Under the pieces are notes generated by a model, which saw only the letters and a list, made by a program, of their open reading frames with translations, was not told where the DNA came from and did not search any database. From assembly GCF_000966285.1 (NCBI RefSeq), contig NZ_KQ031391.1:6014430-6078429 (forward strand): 64,000 nucleotides of DNA, in the 5' to 3' direction. Source of the DNA: Pseudofrankia sp. DC12 (lineage in GTDB: Bacteria > Actinomycetota > Actinomycetes > Frankiales > Frankiaceae). Made by a program: the position numbers and the translations under genes. Shown here one piece after another: positions 1 through 9,311 of the stretch. Position 1 is the stretch's first letter; every line of letters starts with the position of its first letter.

Positions 1-1011
1 GGCCTTCGTCAGGTCGGCGGCCACATGGTCGGCGTCCCGCTGGGTCCGCACGAACACCAGCGTGCGGCCCTGGCCACCCGTCAGGGCGGTGACGACCTCC
101 AGCTGGCTGTACCGGTCGGACGCCTCCAGGGCGTGCCGGCGCAGCGTCGTGACCTGGCTGTTCTCCGAGTCGACCGCGACGAGCACCGGCTCGGGCAGGT
201 ACTCGCGGACGAGCACCTCGACCTCGCGGTCCAGCGTGGCGCTGAACATCAGCCGCTGGGCCGCGGGCGAGGTCGCGTCCAGGATCGACCGGACCGCGGG
301 CAGGAAGCCGAGGTCGCACATGTAGTCGGCCTCGTCGAGAACCGTGACCTCGACGTCGTCGAGCTGGCAGGCACCCCGCTCGACGAGGTCGAGCAGCCGG
401 CCGGGGGTGGCGACGACGATGTGCACGCCGCGGCGCATCATCGAGATCTGCCGGGAGATCGACGTGCCGCCGTACACGGGGCGCAGCCACAGGCCGACGG
501 ACCGGGACAGCGGGTCGAGCGCGTCGCTCACCTGCTGGGCGAGCTCACGGGTCGGCACGAGGATCAGCCCGCGCGGGCGCAGCGGCGTCGCCGGGCCGCG
601 CCCGGCCAGCCGAGCCAGCATCGGCAGCCCGAAGCCGAGCGTCTTGCCGGAGCCCGTCTTGGCCCGCCCGAGCACGTTCTCGCCGGCGAGAACGTCGGGC
701 AGTGTCGCCGCCTGGACCGGGAAAGGCGTGCTGATGCCGCGCTCGGCGAGCGCCCGGACGAGCCGGGCGGGCAGGCCCGCGGCCTCGAACGACTCGACCG
801 GCGGCCGAGGCTCACGGGTGGGTAGCGCCGGACGGGCCGGTGCCGGCCGCCGGCCGAGGTTGTTGCCGCGGCGTGGGCCGCCGGAACGGCCGCCGTGGCC
901 GGCGCCCGAACGGGGACGCCCGCTGCCGCGCGCGGGGCGCGCCGGACGGCCGCCCGTGGGCGAGCCGCCTGGGTTGCTGGGATGTGTCGCGGAATTGCTG
1001 GGTTGAGACAG
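1..1011 (-). CDS. DEAD-box ATP-dependent RNA helicase, C-terminus off the left edge
   Basis: Reading leftward, the frame shows the ordered SF2 helicase motifs: a Q-motif region (PFPVQAATLPD), motif I AKTGSGKT, Ia PTRELAQQ, Ib TPGRLLD, motif II DEAD, motif III SAT and the start of domain 2 (TLVFVRT). Motifs V and VI lie beyond base 1. Some 65 residues rich in Gly, Arg and Pro precede the core, a typical RNA-binding tail. Family role: ATP-driven RNA unwinding in ribosome assembly or mRNA turnover, often cold-induced. The frame is open up to a stop at 1024-1026, and no ATG, GTG or TTG occurs before the Q-motif. The best initiator is a CTG at 1009-1011, about five bases after GAGGG. The start is therefore uncertain; the family call is firm. 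Confidence 0.92.
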   Translation of the reverse strand, partial: MSQPSNSATHPSNPGGSPTGGRPARPARGSGRPRSGAGHGGRSGGPRRGNNLGRRPAPARPALPTREPRPPVESFEAAGLPARLVRALAERGISTPFPVQAATLPDVLAGENVLGRAKTGSGKTLGFGLPMLARLAGRGPATPLRPRGLILVPTRELAQQVSDALDPLSRSVGLWLRPVYGGTSISRQISMMRRGVHIVVATPGRLLDLVERGACQLDDVEVTVLDEADYMCDLGFLPAVRSILDATSPAAQRLMFSATLDREVEVLVREYLPEPVLVAVDSENSQVTTLRRHALEASDRYSQLEVVTALTGGQGRTLVFVRTQRDADHVAADLTKA

Positions 1012-1388
1012 TGGAGCCCTCGATCAGGTCGGGGCCACCGCGCACATGCGCGAACACGAGCCGGCGGCCGGTACACACGGCCGGGTTCGCGAGGGATTGC
1101 CTGGGGGTCTTCCCCGGACCGTCAGCACCGCCCCGCAGCACACGACCAGGCCAGCGTCCACGGGTGAACCAGGTGTCGGACCCACGGCCGAGCGGACTCG
1201 ACAGCGGGAGGTGCGGGAGGTGGACATCCACCGCCCGGCCAGACATCGCGGCTTTCCGGGGCGCTGGCCGAAAGCCAGCGGACATGCGGGGCCGGTACCG
1301 CTCGCACCGACCTCTCACGCCCTGCCGTGAAGCGTCTCGTGACGCGGTTTGGCCGGGCGCGTGACGGCGGGAGCGGCCGTCAGTGCTT
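1012..1388. other. Gene-less interval between two leftward genes
   Basis: About 375 bases without a convincing gene. It must hold the helicase promoter and, beside 1389, the end of the upstream gene. Open frames here have no codon-position bias distinct from the opposite strand and match no family I recognise. Confidence 0.5.
1363..1381 (-). terminator. Weak stem-loop after the GT87 gene
   Basis: GACGGC (1363-1368) pairs with GCCGTC (1376-1381) across a seven-base loop, eight bases beyond the stop of the leftward glycosyltransferase gene. There is no U-run, so termination is only suggested. Confidence 0.3.
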
Positions 1389-2813
1389 TCACGTTACCTG
1401 GCCGGCCGGCCTGGACGGGCTCCGGTGTGTGCTGGGCAACGAACTGACGCCCGAACGCAGGGTCCGGTGTGCCCCCCAGGCGAGCAGCGCGAGCACCGCG
1501 ACGGTCGCCAGATAGGCGCCGGTGACGGCGTCTCGGCCATGGTGAGCCCGGGCCAGCGCCCAGCACAGCTCCAGGCCGGCGGCGGTGATCGCCGCCACAC
1601 CGACCACCCAGGGCGCGAGATCCCGCGCCAGGCCGAGGGCCCCGGTCCCGGGCGCGCGAGCGGGTCCGCGCCGCCCGGCCTGGCGGCGCAGCGCGTCGCG
1701 CAGGGGCGCGGCGACGAGCAGGGCGACGACGACGGCGGACACCGCGATCTCCGGCGGCGTGCTCAGATGGGGCGTGACGAGCAGCCAGCTGACCGCGGTC
1801 GCGACCGCCAGCGCCCCGGTCCGCTCCCCGCCCTCCACGACGAGCAGCGGGACGGCGAGCAGCAGCAGGTAGTGGGACCACACGATCGGGGACGCGAGCA
1901 GCGCCGCGGCGACGGTGGCCGTGAACAGCAGCCGGTCCTGGCCGGCGTCCGGCGCCGGGACCGCGGACGCGGGTGGCGTCCGGCGGCGGCGTACCGCCAG
2001 CCAGCAGCCGGCGATCAGCGTCGCCGCGAGGGCGCGCGCCGCCCAGGTCGCGGCGCCCAGCCCCAGCCCGGCGTTCATGAGCAGCCCGGTGAGGCTCAGC
2101 CCGTCGGGCGCCTCCGCCCGCGCGAGCGCGTCGAGCATCCCCGAGTAGGCGGTCAGTCCCATCGGGCTGACCGCCTGGCCGACGCCGAACAGCGCCACCA
2201 GAGCGCCGGCAGCGGCCGCCGTCGCGCGCCACCGCCCGGTGAGCAGCAGCCACAGTGGCAGCGGCGCGAGGAACAGCTTGCTGTAGACAAGCAGCGCGGC
2301 GAGCAGGCCGGCGGCCACCGGCCGGTCGCGTAGCCGCCACAGCGCGGCGAGCCCGGCGAACAGCAGCGCGTTCAGGGTGCCCATCTGGAGGCCGGTGATC
2401 GTGCAGGAGGCGACGAGCACCAGCGCGTACGCCTGCCAGCGGCGGGCACCGGCCAGCCGGCAGCCGGCGAGCACGGCGAGCACCGACAGCCCGATGAACA
2501 GCCCCTCGGCCCCGGCGCGGGGCAGCCAGGCCAGCGGGACGAACGGGATCGCGACCAGGTAGGGATAGACGAAGGCGAACCCGGAGGACACGGCCGGGCT
2601 GCCGGGCGACGGGTAGGGGTCTCGGCCGGCCTCGACGGCGGCGCCGGCGCGCAGGAAGACGTCAATGTCGAAATGCGCCAGCGGCCGCACGTAGGCGACC
2701 CAGATCACCAGGACCAGCCCGCCGATGAGCACCGGCGCGAACGCCGGCCAGCCGGCCGGCCGGGCCGGTCGGCGCAGCCGGGCCGTCATGACCGAGGCCA
2801 GGCCTGTCGTCAC
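1389..2813 (-). CDS. GT87 / DUF2029 polyprenol-phosphate-mannose-dependent glycosyltransferase
   Basis: A polytopic membrane protein of about 474 residues with roughly ten hydrophobic helices. Near the N-terminus an extracytoplasmic acidic motif (FDIDVFLRAG) is followed by AGRDPY, the arrangement of GT87 enzymes, which use polyprenol-phosphate sugars to build cell-envelope glycans in actinobacteria. I chose the GTG at 2813, where GGGAG lies about ten bases upstream; an in-frame ATG at 2789 is an alternative. The frame stays open far upstream, but that extension covers the DUF445 gene in another frame and is spurious. Sugar and acceptor are unknown. Confidence 0.8.
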   Translation of the reverse strand: MTTGLASVMTARLRRPARPAGWPAFAPVLIGGLVLVIWVAYVRPLAHFDIDVFLRAGAAVEAGRDPYPSPGSPAVSSGFAFVYPYLVAIPFVPLAWLPRAGAEGLFIGLSVLAVLAGCRLAGARRWQAYALVLVASCTITGLQMGTLNALLFAGLAALWRLRDRPVAAGLLAALLVYSKLFLAPLPLWLLLTGRWRATAAAAGALVALFGVGQAVSPMGLTAYSGMLDALARAEAPDGLSLTGLLMNAGLGLGAATWAARALAATLIAGCWLAVRRRRTPPASAVPAPDAGQDRLLFTATVAAALLASPIVWSHYLLLLAVPLLVVEGGERTGALAVATAVSWLLVTPHLSTPPEIAVSAVVVALLVAAPLRDALRRQAGRRGPARAPGTGALGLARDLAPWVVGVAAITAAGLELCWALARAHHGRDAVTGAYLATVAVLALLAWGAHRTLRSGVSSLPSTHRSPSRPAGQVT

Positions 2814-2923
2814 TCTGCCATGCTCCCAGACGACCGGAGCGGCCGCCGAGCGTGCCCCCGCGACACGGCTGCGCCGCGATGCCGCGGGCAGGGGGCTGGT
2901 CCGGCGGCCCCGAGGGCGGGCGG

Positions 2924-4183
2924 CTACAGGACGAACTCGGTGACGAGGTGGATCAGCAGGCCGGCGAGCGCCCCCACGACGGTGCCGTTGATCCGGATGA
3001 ACTGCAGGTCGCGGCCGACCTGCAGCTCGATGCGCCGCGACGCCTCGACCGGCTCCCAGCTGGCCACCGTGTCGCCGATGATGGCCGCGATGTCGCCCTT
3101 GTAGCGGTTGACCGCCCGAGCGGCCAGGTCGCCCGCCGCCTGGTTGACGGACGCGGCGAGCTCCGGGTCGGTCGTGAGCTTCTCGCCGAACGAGGCCAGC
3201 CGGGTCCTCGCGGCGCGGCGGGGGACGGAGTACTCGTCGGTGCTCAGGTCGAGCAGGATGCCCTTGGCCGTCGACCACATCGCGGCGACCGCGTCGGCGG
3301 CGGCCGGGGAGGCGAGCGCCTGCGCCTTGAACTCCTCGACCTTCTCCCGCATCGAGGCGTCGGTGCGCAGCTTGCGGGCCAGGTCGGCGAGGAACCCGTC
3401 GAGGTTCCGGCGCAGCCGGTGGTGCCGGTCGTCGCGCAGCGCGACGACGAGCCGGACGGCCTCGGTGTAGATCTTGTTCGCGACGGCCTCGTCGACCCAC
3501 CGCGGCGACCAGGCCGGGGCGTGCTCCAGCACCAGCCCGCGGACCGCGTCGGGGTTCTTGACCAGCCACTCCTGGGCGTGGTCGAGCAGGACATCCGCGG
3601 CGCGGTGCTGGAGCCCGTCGGCCATCGCCCGGTCGAGCAGCGCCCCGAGCACCGGTGCCCACGGCACGTCGACCAGCCGGGGCAGCACGGACTTCTCGAC
3701 CAGCTCGACGACGAGCGCGTCGTTCATCTTCTCCAGCGCGCTCGCGAGCCGGCTCGCCACCTCGGTGCTGACCCGGTCGGCGTTGGGTGGCTGGCGCAGC
3801 CAGTCGCCGACCCGGGCGGCGGCCCCGATCTGGGCGACCTTGCCGCGCACCACCGGCTCGGCGAGGAAGTGGGTGGCGACGAACGACTCCAGGCCGCGGC
3901 CCAGGTCGTCCTTGCGCTTGCGGATGATCGCCGTGTGCGGGATCGGCAGGCCGAGCGGGTGGCGGAACAGCGCGGTGACGGCGAACCAGTCGGCGAGCGC
4001 GCCGACCGTGCCGGCCTCGGCGGCGGAACGGACGTACCCGACCCAGCCGGGCGCCCCGTGCCAGAGCGACGTGGCGATGTAGATCGCGACGGCCGCGGCC
4101 AACAGGCAGGTGGCGACGGTGCGCATCCGGCGCAGCCCGGAGCGCAGCGCGGCCTGCGCCTGATCGTCCGGTGCGCGGTCCAC
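2924..4183 (-). CDS. DUF445 family membrane-associated protein
   Basis: A 419-residue protein with one N-terminal transmembrane helix (about residues 20-38), the conserved block GYVRSAAEAGTVGALADWFA followed by TALFRHPLGLPIPHT, a long charged helical middle and a C-terminal hydrophobic segment (GTVVGALAGLLIHLVTEFVL). This is the DUF445/YheB-type layout, whose function is unknown. Start at GTG 4183 after a G-rich stretch; a TAAGGT box further upstream could be the -10. It is separated from the GT87 gene by 110 bases on the same strand and may be co-transcribed. Confidence 0.85.
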   Translation of the reverse strand: MDRAPDDQAQAALRSGLRRMRTVATCLLAAAVAIYIATSLWHGAPGWVGYVRSAAEAGTVGALADWFAVTALFRHPLGLPIPHTAIIRKRKDDLGRGLESFVATHFLAEPVVRGKVAQIGAAARVGDWLRQPPNADRVSTEVASRLASALEKMNDALVVELVEKSVLPRLVDVPWAPVLGALLDRAMADGLQHRAADVLLDHAQEWLVKNPDAVRGLVLEHAPAWSPRWVDEAVANKIYTEAVRLVVALRDDRHHRLRRNLDGFLADLARKLRTDASMREKVEEFKAQALASPAAADAVAAMWSTAKGILLDLSTDEYSVPRRAARTRLASFGEKLTTDPELAASVNQAAGDLAARAVNRYKGDIAAIIGDTVASWEPVEASRRIELQVGRDLQFIRINGTVVGALAGLLIHLVTEFVL

Positions 4184-4280
4184 TGGTCCCCCGGTCGTCT
4201 CGACACGTGGTCGCTGCGGGCCACCTTACGGGTTTCGCCGCTGGTTTAGCCGGGCCAGCCGGCCCGGCTCCGCGACGCAG

Positions 4281-4320
4281 CGACGCGGCCGGGCCAGCCT
4301 GGGGCGGCCCGGCCGCGTCG
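4281..4320 (-). terminator. 15-bp perfect stem-loop
   Basis: CGACGCGGCCGGGCC (4281-4295) is perfectly complementary to 4306-4320 with a ten-base loop. It lies 20 bases beyond the stop of the decayed oxidase gene at 4340 and before the DUF445 gene, so it probably insulates the two. Confidence 0.65.
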
Positions 4321-4339
4321 GCCGGGAGGGACGCGCCGG

Positions 4340-4929
4340 TCAGGGCGCCAGGGTGTCGAGCAGGGGGCTGGAGAAGATCCGGGACGGGTCGTGGGTGTCC
4401 AGGGCCGCGAGGGCCGTGTCCCAGGTGTCGCCCGGGGCCCGGCCGGCACGTAACGCGTTCGGGACCGTTGTTCCGATCATCGTCGAATCGGCCCAGGCCG
4501 AGCTGTTCGTGTAACCCCAGCCCTTCGACCATTCCGGCCGGGCCGCCGCGTAGGAGCCGGAGTAGTTCGAGAACACCCAGGCCTCGGCCTCGCGGCCCGC
4601 TGATCGTGACGGCGGTCAGGTGCTGGGTGGTGTCGACGAGGATGACGTTGTCGCCGGACGAGCCGGCGGTGGGCGTCAGCGGCGACCAGCCGTGCCCCAT
4701 GCCGCGCGGCCGGATCCTGTAGTTGTCGCCCTGGCCAGTTGGCCAGGGTCACCACGTCCGCCGGACTGGTCGGCGCGCAGGTCCAGACGCCGGTGACGTC
4801 GATCTCCCCGGACCAGTTCTTGAACTCCTGGCGGTAGAGCGAGATGCCGGCGGGGAAGCTGGGTGGCGCCGGCGGGTCGGCGCCGTCGCCGCTCGGCTCG
4901 GCCCCGATGCCGTCCTGCTCTCGCCCCAT
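4340..4929 (-). pseudogene. Cholesterol-oxidase-type FAD oxidoreductase, internally deleted and frameshifted
   Basis: Pieces of one family appear in order in three frames. The N-terminal FAD-domain start (SLYRQEFKNWSGEIDVTGVW, TSPADVVTLANW) runs to about 4745; one missing G then shifts the frame to YRIRPRGMGHGWSPLT (to about 4600). After a large deletion, a third frame gives the C-terminal end (EAWVFSNYSGSY, ALAALDTHDPSRIFSSPLLD). Only about 190 of the usual 550-600 residues remain. The ATG at 4929 has AGGAG seven bases upstream, so the 5' end was once a real start. The family name rests on the N-terminal and C-terminal blocks typical of FAD-linked sterol oxidases. It cannot encode a working enzyme. 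Confidence 0.7.
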
Positions 4930-5156
4930 CGCGCTCTCCTCGATGCCGCGTCCCGCCAAAAATCTGATGAGTCGTCAGATAGTGCGGCCATGACGGCATG
5001 AGCCTGGGAGAGCATGGTCAACAGTCGAGATCGACGTTCGTAAAGGCCCAGGCGAGAGCTGTCTCTGTCGGAGGTCGACGGGACGCGGCAGCGTCGGCGG
5101 TGGGTTCTGGTCTTTACGAGGCGTCAGCAACGACCCATCCCGGGCCGCGGCGCCGG

Positions 5157-5504
5157 CTACGGAAGGTAGCTGCCGCTGTGGTTGCGGTCCTGCTGCCGAG
5201 GGTCGGAGCCCATCGCGTCCGGACGGCGCAGGCGGCGGCGCCGGCGGGCCCGCAGGCCGATGACGGTCAGGTCGACGATGGCGGTCGCGCCGGCGACGCA
5301 GAGCAGGATGGCGGGCACGGTCCAGCCGGCCGCCGCGAACAGGCCGGCGACGACACCGCAGAACACCAGCCCGAACACGGCGAGCGCTGCCCGCAGCCCC
5401 AGCGCGGAGCGGGCCGGGGCCGCGCCGGTGAGGCCCGAGAACCTGCCGCCGACCGGCCGACGCGCCCCCTCCGGCCGACGTTGGTGAGGAAGGATCCGAT
5501 TCAC
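5157..5504 (-). CDS. Small two-helix membrane protein, DUF6343-like
   Basis: A 115-residue protein whose centre ([20 protein letters not shown], then [19 protein letters not shown]) holds two hydrophobic helices flanked by Arg-rich stretches. The conserved 'ARSxLxLRxxLAxFGL' opening resembles DUF6343 proteins of actinobacteria, which have no known function. The ATG at 5504 is the only start giving this length. It lies 93 bases beyond the ald stop on the same strand. The family call is moderate; the membrane topology is directly visible. Confidence 0.55.
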   Translation of the reverse strand: MNRILPHQRRPEGARRPVGGRFSGLTGAAPARSALGLRAALAVFGLVFCGVVAGLFAAAGWTVPAILLCVAGATAIVDLTVIGLRARRRRRLRRPDAMGSDPRQQDRNHSGSYLP

Positions 5505-5597
5505 CCCAGCGGTGTGCCCTGGCCCGGTCCGCCGAACCGCCCGTCGGGCGGGGAGAAGGCCTTAGGGCCACCGGAGGTGCTGGCGGCCGCCGGCCGG

Positions 5598-6737
5598 TCA
5601 GGCCCCGGGTGGCTGCGGCGCGGTCCCGAGGACATCGGCGGGGCTCAGGCTCGCCAGGCCGTGCGCCGCCGCGACCGGCGGGCAGGTCACCTGGCCGTCG
5701 TGGGTGTTCAGGCCGCGGGCGAGGGCCGGGTCGCGGCGCATCGCGCCACGCCAGCCGCCGTCGGCGATCGCCAGCGCGTAGGGCACGGTCGCGTTCGTCA
5801 GCGCGTGCGTCGATGTGCGCGGGACCGCGCCCGGCATGTTCGCGACGCAGTAGAAGACGGTGTCGTGCACCCGGTAGGTCGGGTCGTCGTGGGTGGTCGG
5901 GTGCGTGTCCTCGAAGCAGCCGCCCTGGTCGACCGAGATGTCGACGAGCACGGCGCCGGGCCGCATCCGAGCGACCAGCGCGTTGCTGACCAGCTTGGGC
6001 GCCCGCGTTCCGGGGACGAGCACGGCGCCGATCACCAGGTCGGCGCCCAGCACGGCCCGCTCCAGCTCGTAGGCGTTGGACGCGACGGTCCGCACCCGGC
6101 CGGCGAACCGGGCGTCGGCGGCGCGCAGCCGACCGAGATCCAGGTCGAGCAGGGTGACGTCGGCTTGCATGCCGACGGCGATCGCGGTCGCGTTCAGCCC
6201 GGCGACCCCGGCGCCGATCACGACCACCTTCGCCGGGTCGACGCCTGGCACCCCGCCGAGCAGCACCCCACGCCCGCCGGCGGCGGCCATGAGCGCGCCC
6301 GCGCCGACCTGGGGGGCGAGCCGGCCGGCGACCTCCGACATGGGTGCGAGCAGCGGCAGCGACCGGTCCGCGAGCTCGACGGTCTCGTAGCCGACCGCGG
6401 TGACCTTCGCGTCCAGCAGTGCCCGGGTGCAGGGCAGCGACGCCGCGAGATGCAGGTAGGTGAACAGCACCAGGCCGGGCCGCAGCCGGTGGTACTCCTG
6501 CTCGACGGGCTCCTTGACCTTGAGGACCAGATCGCCCGCCGCCCAGGTCTGGTCGGCGCCGTCGACGATCTTCGCGCCGGCCGCGACGTACTCGGCGTCC
6601 GGGATCATCGAGCCGGCCCCGGCGCCCTCCTCGACGAACACGTCGTGACCGTGGCGGGTCAGCTCGTTCACGCCCGCCTGGGTGACCGCCACGCGGTACT
6701 CGCGGTTCTTCACCTCGCGGGGGATCGCGATCTTCAC
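5598..6737 (-). CDS. ald: Alanine dehydrogenase
   Basis: Catalyses the reversible NAD-dependent deamination of L-alanine to pyruvate and ammonia. The 379-residue product starts [16 protein letters not shown], the family signature. It contains the catalytic Lys in LVLKVKEP, the His in FTYLHLAA, the dinucleotide-binding turn [12 protein letters not shown] and the Asp in VDISVDQGG. The length is normal (about 370). Start at GTG 6737, with GGGAG about eight bases upstream; the frame extends 28 codons further but without an RBS. It is transcribed away from a class III aminotransferase, which suggests shared control of pyruvate/alanine-linked nitrogen flow. Confidence 0.95.
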   Translation of the reverse strand: MKIAIPREVKNREYRVAVTQAGVNELTRHGHDVFVEEGAGAGSMIPDAEYVAAGAKIVDGADQTWAAGDLVLKVKEPVEQEYHRLRPGLVLFTYLHLAASLPCTRALLDAKVTAVGYETVELADRSLPLLAPMSEVAGRLAPQVGAGALMAAAGGRGVLLGGVPGVDPAKVVVIGAGVAGLNATAIAVGMQADVTLLDLDLGRLRAADARFAGRVRTVASNAYELERAVLGADLVIGAVLVPGTRAPKLVSNALVARMRPGAVLVDISVDQGGCFEDTHPTTHDDPTYRVHDTVFYCVANMPGAVPRTSTHALTNATVPYALAIADGGWRGAMRRDPALARGLNTHDGQVTCPPVAAAHGLASLSPADVLGTAPQPPGA

Positions 6738-6947
6738 TGAGTGCTCCCTCGTCGACGTCGTGGCCCGCTGGGCCGCCGGCGGCACCCGGCGGCCCGGCTC
6801 GGTGGGGTGCGCGCCGCCCACGGCCAGCGTGGGTCACGGCGAGGCCTGGGTTACGGCGGCGCGCCGCGGGCCACCCGTTCACCGGGCGGCGTCCTGCCCG
6901 ATACCGCAACGACATAAGGCGGCAATGCGGTAACCATTGTCGTGACG

Positions 6948-7004
6948 ATCATACGCTGCGGAAAAGTTTGTGGGCCTGCCTGCCATCCGCGCTAACCGTA
7001 TGAT
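6948..7004. promoter_or_regulatory. Back-to-back promoters of ald and the aminotransferase
   Basis: CGTATGAT occurs twice in opposite orientation (6948-6955 read leftward, 6997-7004 read rightward). Each copy contains TATGAT, a near-consensus -10 box, one for each divergent gene. The 41 bases between them would hold both -35 regions. An outer pair ACGACA (about 6910) / TGTCGT (about 6938) could bind a regulator such as an Lrp/AsnC protein; that is inference. Confidence 0.55.
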
Positions 7005-7135
7005 GTGTGCGATCTTTGGGGTGCATCGCGGACGGCCCTGCCCGGTCGCACCGACGCGGTGCGCCGGGTCCGGGGCCGGGCGCTGGCGCGCCCCGCCACT
7101 CGTGACACCCCGCCTGGCTCGGTGGAAGGACTGCC

Positions 7136-8536
7136 GTGACGACCCTCGACGAGACAGCGACCGACCTCAGCACCGCCACCGACTCGCTCAACAGGTCGGC
7201 CGCCGCGCACCTGTGGCCGCACTTCACCAGGCTGTCCGCGCTCGCCGCCGGCGAGGCACCGGTCATCGTCCGCGGCGACGGCGCCTACATCTGGGACTCC
7301 GACGGACACCGGGTCCTCGACGGCCTGGCCGGGCTGTTCGTCGTGCAGGTCGGCCACGGCCGGGCCGAGCTCGCCGAGGCCGCCCGCAGGCAGGCCGAGC
7401 AGCTGGCCTTCTTCCCGCTCTGGGCGCACACCCACCCGGCGGCGATCGAGCTCGCCGAGCGGGTCGCGAACCTCGCCCCCGGCGACCTGAACCGGGTGTT
7501 CTTCACCTCCGGCGGCGGCGAGGCCGTCGAGTCGGCCTGGAAGCTGGCCAAGCAGTACTTCAAGCTGGTCGGCAAGCCGCTCAAGCACAAGGTGATCAGC
7601 CGGTCCATCGCCTACCACGGCACCACCCAGGGCGCGCTGGCGATCACCGGCATCCCGAGCCTGAAGGAGATGTTCGAGCCGCTGGTGCCCGGAGGCTTCC
7701 GGGTCCCGAACACCAACATCTACCGCGCGCCGCTGTTCGGCGACGACCCGGTCGCGTTCGGCCGCTGGGCCGCCGACCAGGTCGCCGTCGCGATCGAGGC
7801 CGAGGGCCCGGACACCGTGGCCGCGGTCTTCCTGGAGCCGGTGCAGAACGCCGGCGGCTGCTTCCCGCCACCGCCCGGGTACTTCCAGCGGGTCCGCGAG
7901 ATCTGCGACGCCTACGACGTGCTGCTGGTCTCCGACGAGGTGATCTGCGGGTTCGGGCGCCTCGGTGCGATGTTCGGCGCGCAGCGCTACGACTACCAGC
8001 CCGACATCATCACCTGCGCCAAGGGCCTGACCTCGGGCTACTCGCCGCTCGGCGCGATGATCGCCAGCGACCGGCTCGCCGAGCCGTTCCTGCGCGGCTC
8101 CACCAGCTTCGCGCACGGCTACACCTTCGGCGGGCACCCGGTGTCGGCGGCGGTGGCGCTGGCGAACCTCGACATCTTCGAGCGCGAGGACCTCGTCGGC
8201 CACGTCGCCCGCAACACGCCCACCTTCCGGGCGACGCTGGAGAAGCTGACCGACCTGCCGATCGTCGGCGACGTCCGTGGCGACGGCTTCTTCTACGGCA
8301 TCGAGCTGGTGAAGGACAAGTCCACCAAGGAGAGCTTCACCGACGCGGAGTCGGAACGGCTGCTGCGCGGGTTCATGTCCGGCGCCCTCTACGAGGCGGG
8401 CCTCTACTGCCGGGCCGATGACCGGGGCGACCCGGTCATCCAGCTCTCGCCGCCGCTGATCTGCGACCAGTCGCACTTCGACGAGATGGAGTCGATCCTG
8501 CGCTCGGTCCTGACGGAGGCCTGGACGAAGATCTGA
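7136..8536 (+). CDS. Class III (omega) aminotransferase, PLP-dependent
   Basis: A 466-residue fold-type I transaminase. Visible marks are the PLP-phosphate loop FTSGGGEAVES, the Asp of LLVSDEVICGFGR, the Schiff-base Lys in TCAKGLTSGYSPLG (about residue 295) and YTFGGHPVSAA. The sequence style is that of omega-amino-acid or diamine:pyruvate transaminases (for example YHGTTQGAL, LWAHTHPA). Divergence from alanine dehydrogenase fits a cycle in which pyruvate takes the amino group and Ald releases ammonia; the amine donor is not predictable. GTG 7136 follows GGAAGGA by five bases. Confidence 0.88.
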   Translation: MTTLDETATDLSTATDSLNRSAAAHLWPHFTRLSALAAGEAPVIVRGDGAYIWDSDGHRVLDGLAGLFVVQVGHGRAELAEAARRQAEQLAFFPLWAHTHPAAIELAERVANLAPGDLNRVFFTSGGGEAVESAWKLAKQYFKLVGKPLKHKVISRSIAYHGTTQGALAITGIPSLKEMFEPLVPGGFRVPNTNIYRAPLFGDDPVAFGRWAADQVAVAIEAEGPDTVAAVFLEPVQNAGGCFPPPPGYFQRVREICDAYDVLLVSDEVICGFGRLGAMFGAQRYDYQPDIITCAKGLTSGYSPLGAMIASDRLAEPFLRGSTSFAHGYTFGGHPVSAAVALANLDIFEREDLVGHVARNTPTFRATLEKLTDLPIVGDVRGDGFFYGIELVKDKSTKESFTDAESERLLRGFMSGALYEAGLYCRADDRGDPVIQLSPPLICDQSHFDEMESILRSVLTEAWTKI

Positions 8537-8684
8537 CCTGTCGGACCGCTGGCGTAGGTTGTGGCCGTCCGGGCTGGTGCTCGGGCGGCCACGACAGTGC
8601 GTGCTTCCACCGCGCCGGGGCCGGCCGGAGGCCTTGGCCGGTCCGGGCGGCGATGGAGGGCGCCTTCTCGACGGGAGCGCGCCG

Positions 8685-9071
8685 ATGCGGATCCACCTGA
8701 CCAGCGTCTTCGTCGACGACCAGGACAAGGCGCTGCGTTTCTATACCGAGGTGCTCGGCTTCGTGAAGAAGACCGAGGTTCCGCTGGGGGACTACCGCTG
8801 GCTGACGGTCGTCTCGCCCGAGCAGCCCGACGGCGTCGAGCTGCTCCTGGAGCCGGACGCCCATCCCGCGGTCGGCCCGTACCGGTCGGCCCTCGCCGGC
8901 GATGGCATTCCGGTGGCCTCCTTCGCCGTCGACGACGTCCACCGGGAGTACGAGCGCCTGCGCGGCCTCGGAGTCCGCTTCACCCAGGAGCCCACCGTCA
9001 TGGGCCCGGTGACGACGGCCGTCCTCGACGACACCTGCGGCAACCTCATCCAGCTCGCGCAGCACGGCTGA
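8685..9071 (+). CDS. VOC (glyoxalase/bleomycin-resistance fold) protein
   Basis: 128 residues forming two beta-alpha-beta-beta-beta modules: an N-terminal half with TSVFVDDQDKALRFYTEVLGF and a C-terminal half with SFAVDDVHREYERL and CGNLIQLAQ. Metal-ligand positions are plausible (N-terminal region, Glu of VELLLE, C-terminal Gln), but the reaction is unknown. The ATG at 8685 has GGGAG seven bases upstream. A TAGGTT box near 8550 suggests a transcript with about 125 bases of leader. VOC proteins of this kind are usually single-gene units. Confidence 0.8.
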   Translation: MRIHLTSVFVDDQDKALRFYTEVLGFVKKTEVPLGDYRWLTVVSPEQPDGVELLLEPDAHPAVGPYRSALAGDGIPVASFAVDDVHREYERLRGLGVRFTQEPTVMGPVTTAVLDDTCGNLIQLAQHG

Positions 9072-9311
9072 CCCCGCCGAGCCCCTCCACGTGGTCCGCG
9101 GGGTCATCCGGCCGCGCTCGCGACTTCGCCATGGTCGGCAGCCTGCGCGCCGCACGGCCGTCTCGGGCGGCGGGAAGGTCGGCTGTCGGCTTTCTTACCA
9201 GGAAGGTTCTTACCGTTCCTTTCTCGATTGCCCAGTTACAGTAGCCCCGCCTACTCTGCTGCCGTCAGGCCGCGGCCCGGACAATGCGCGCGCCGCTGGC
9301 TGACTGGGAGG

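Noticed and set aside
2852-4249. Long rightward frame opposite the DUF445 gene
   Set aside because: Composition (Arg, Gly, Asp) mirrors the antisense of a high-GC gene, with no domain and no RBS.
1389-4700. One continuous leftward reading frame of 1103 codons
   Set aside because: Only its last 474 codons form a membrane protein; the upstream part is Arg/Gly/Pro-rich and lies antiframe to the clear DUF445 gene, a normal artefact of high GC.
6992-8728. 578-codon leftward frame across the aminotransferase
   Set aside because: Antisense shadow; the rightward frame has every aminotransferase motif.
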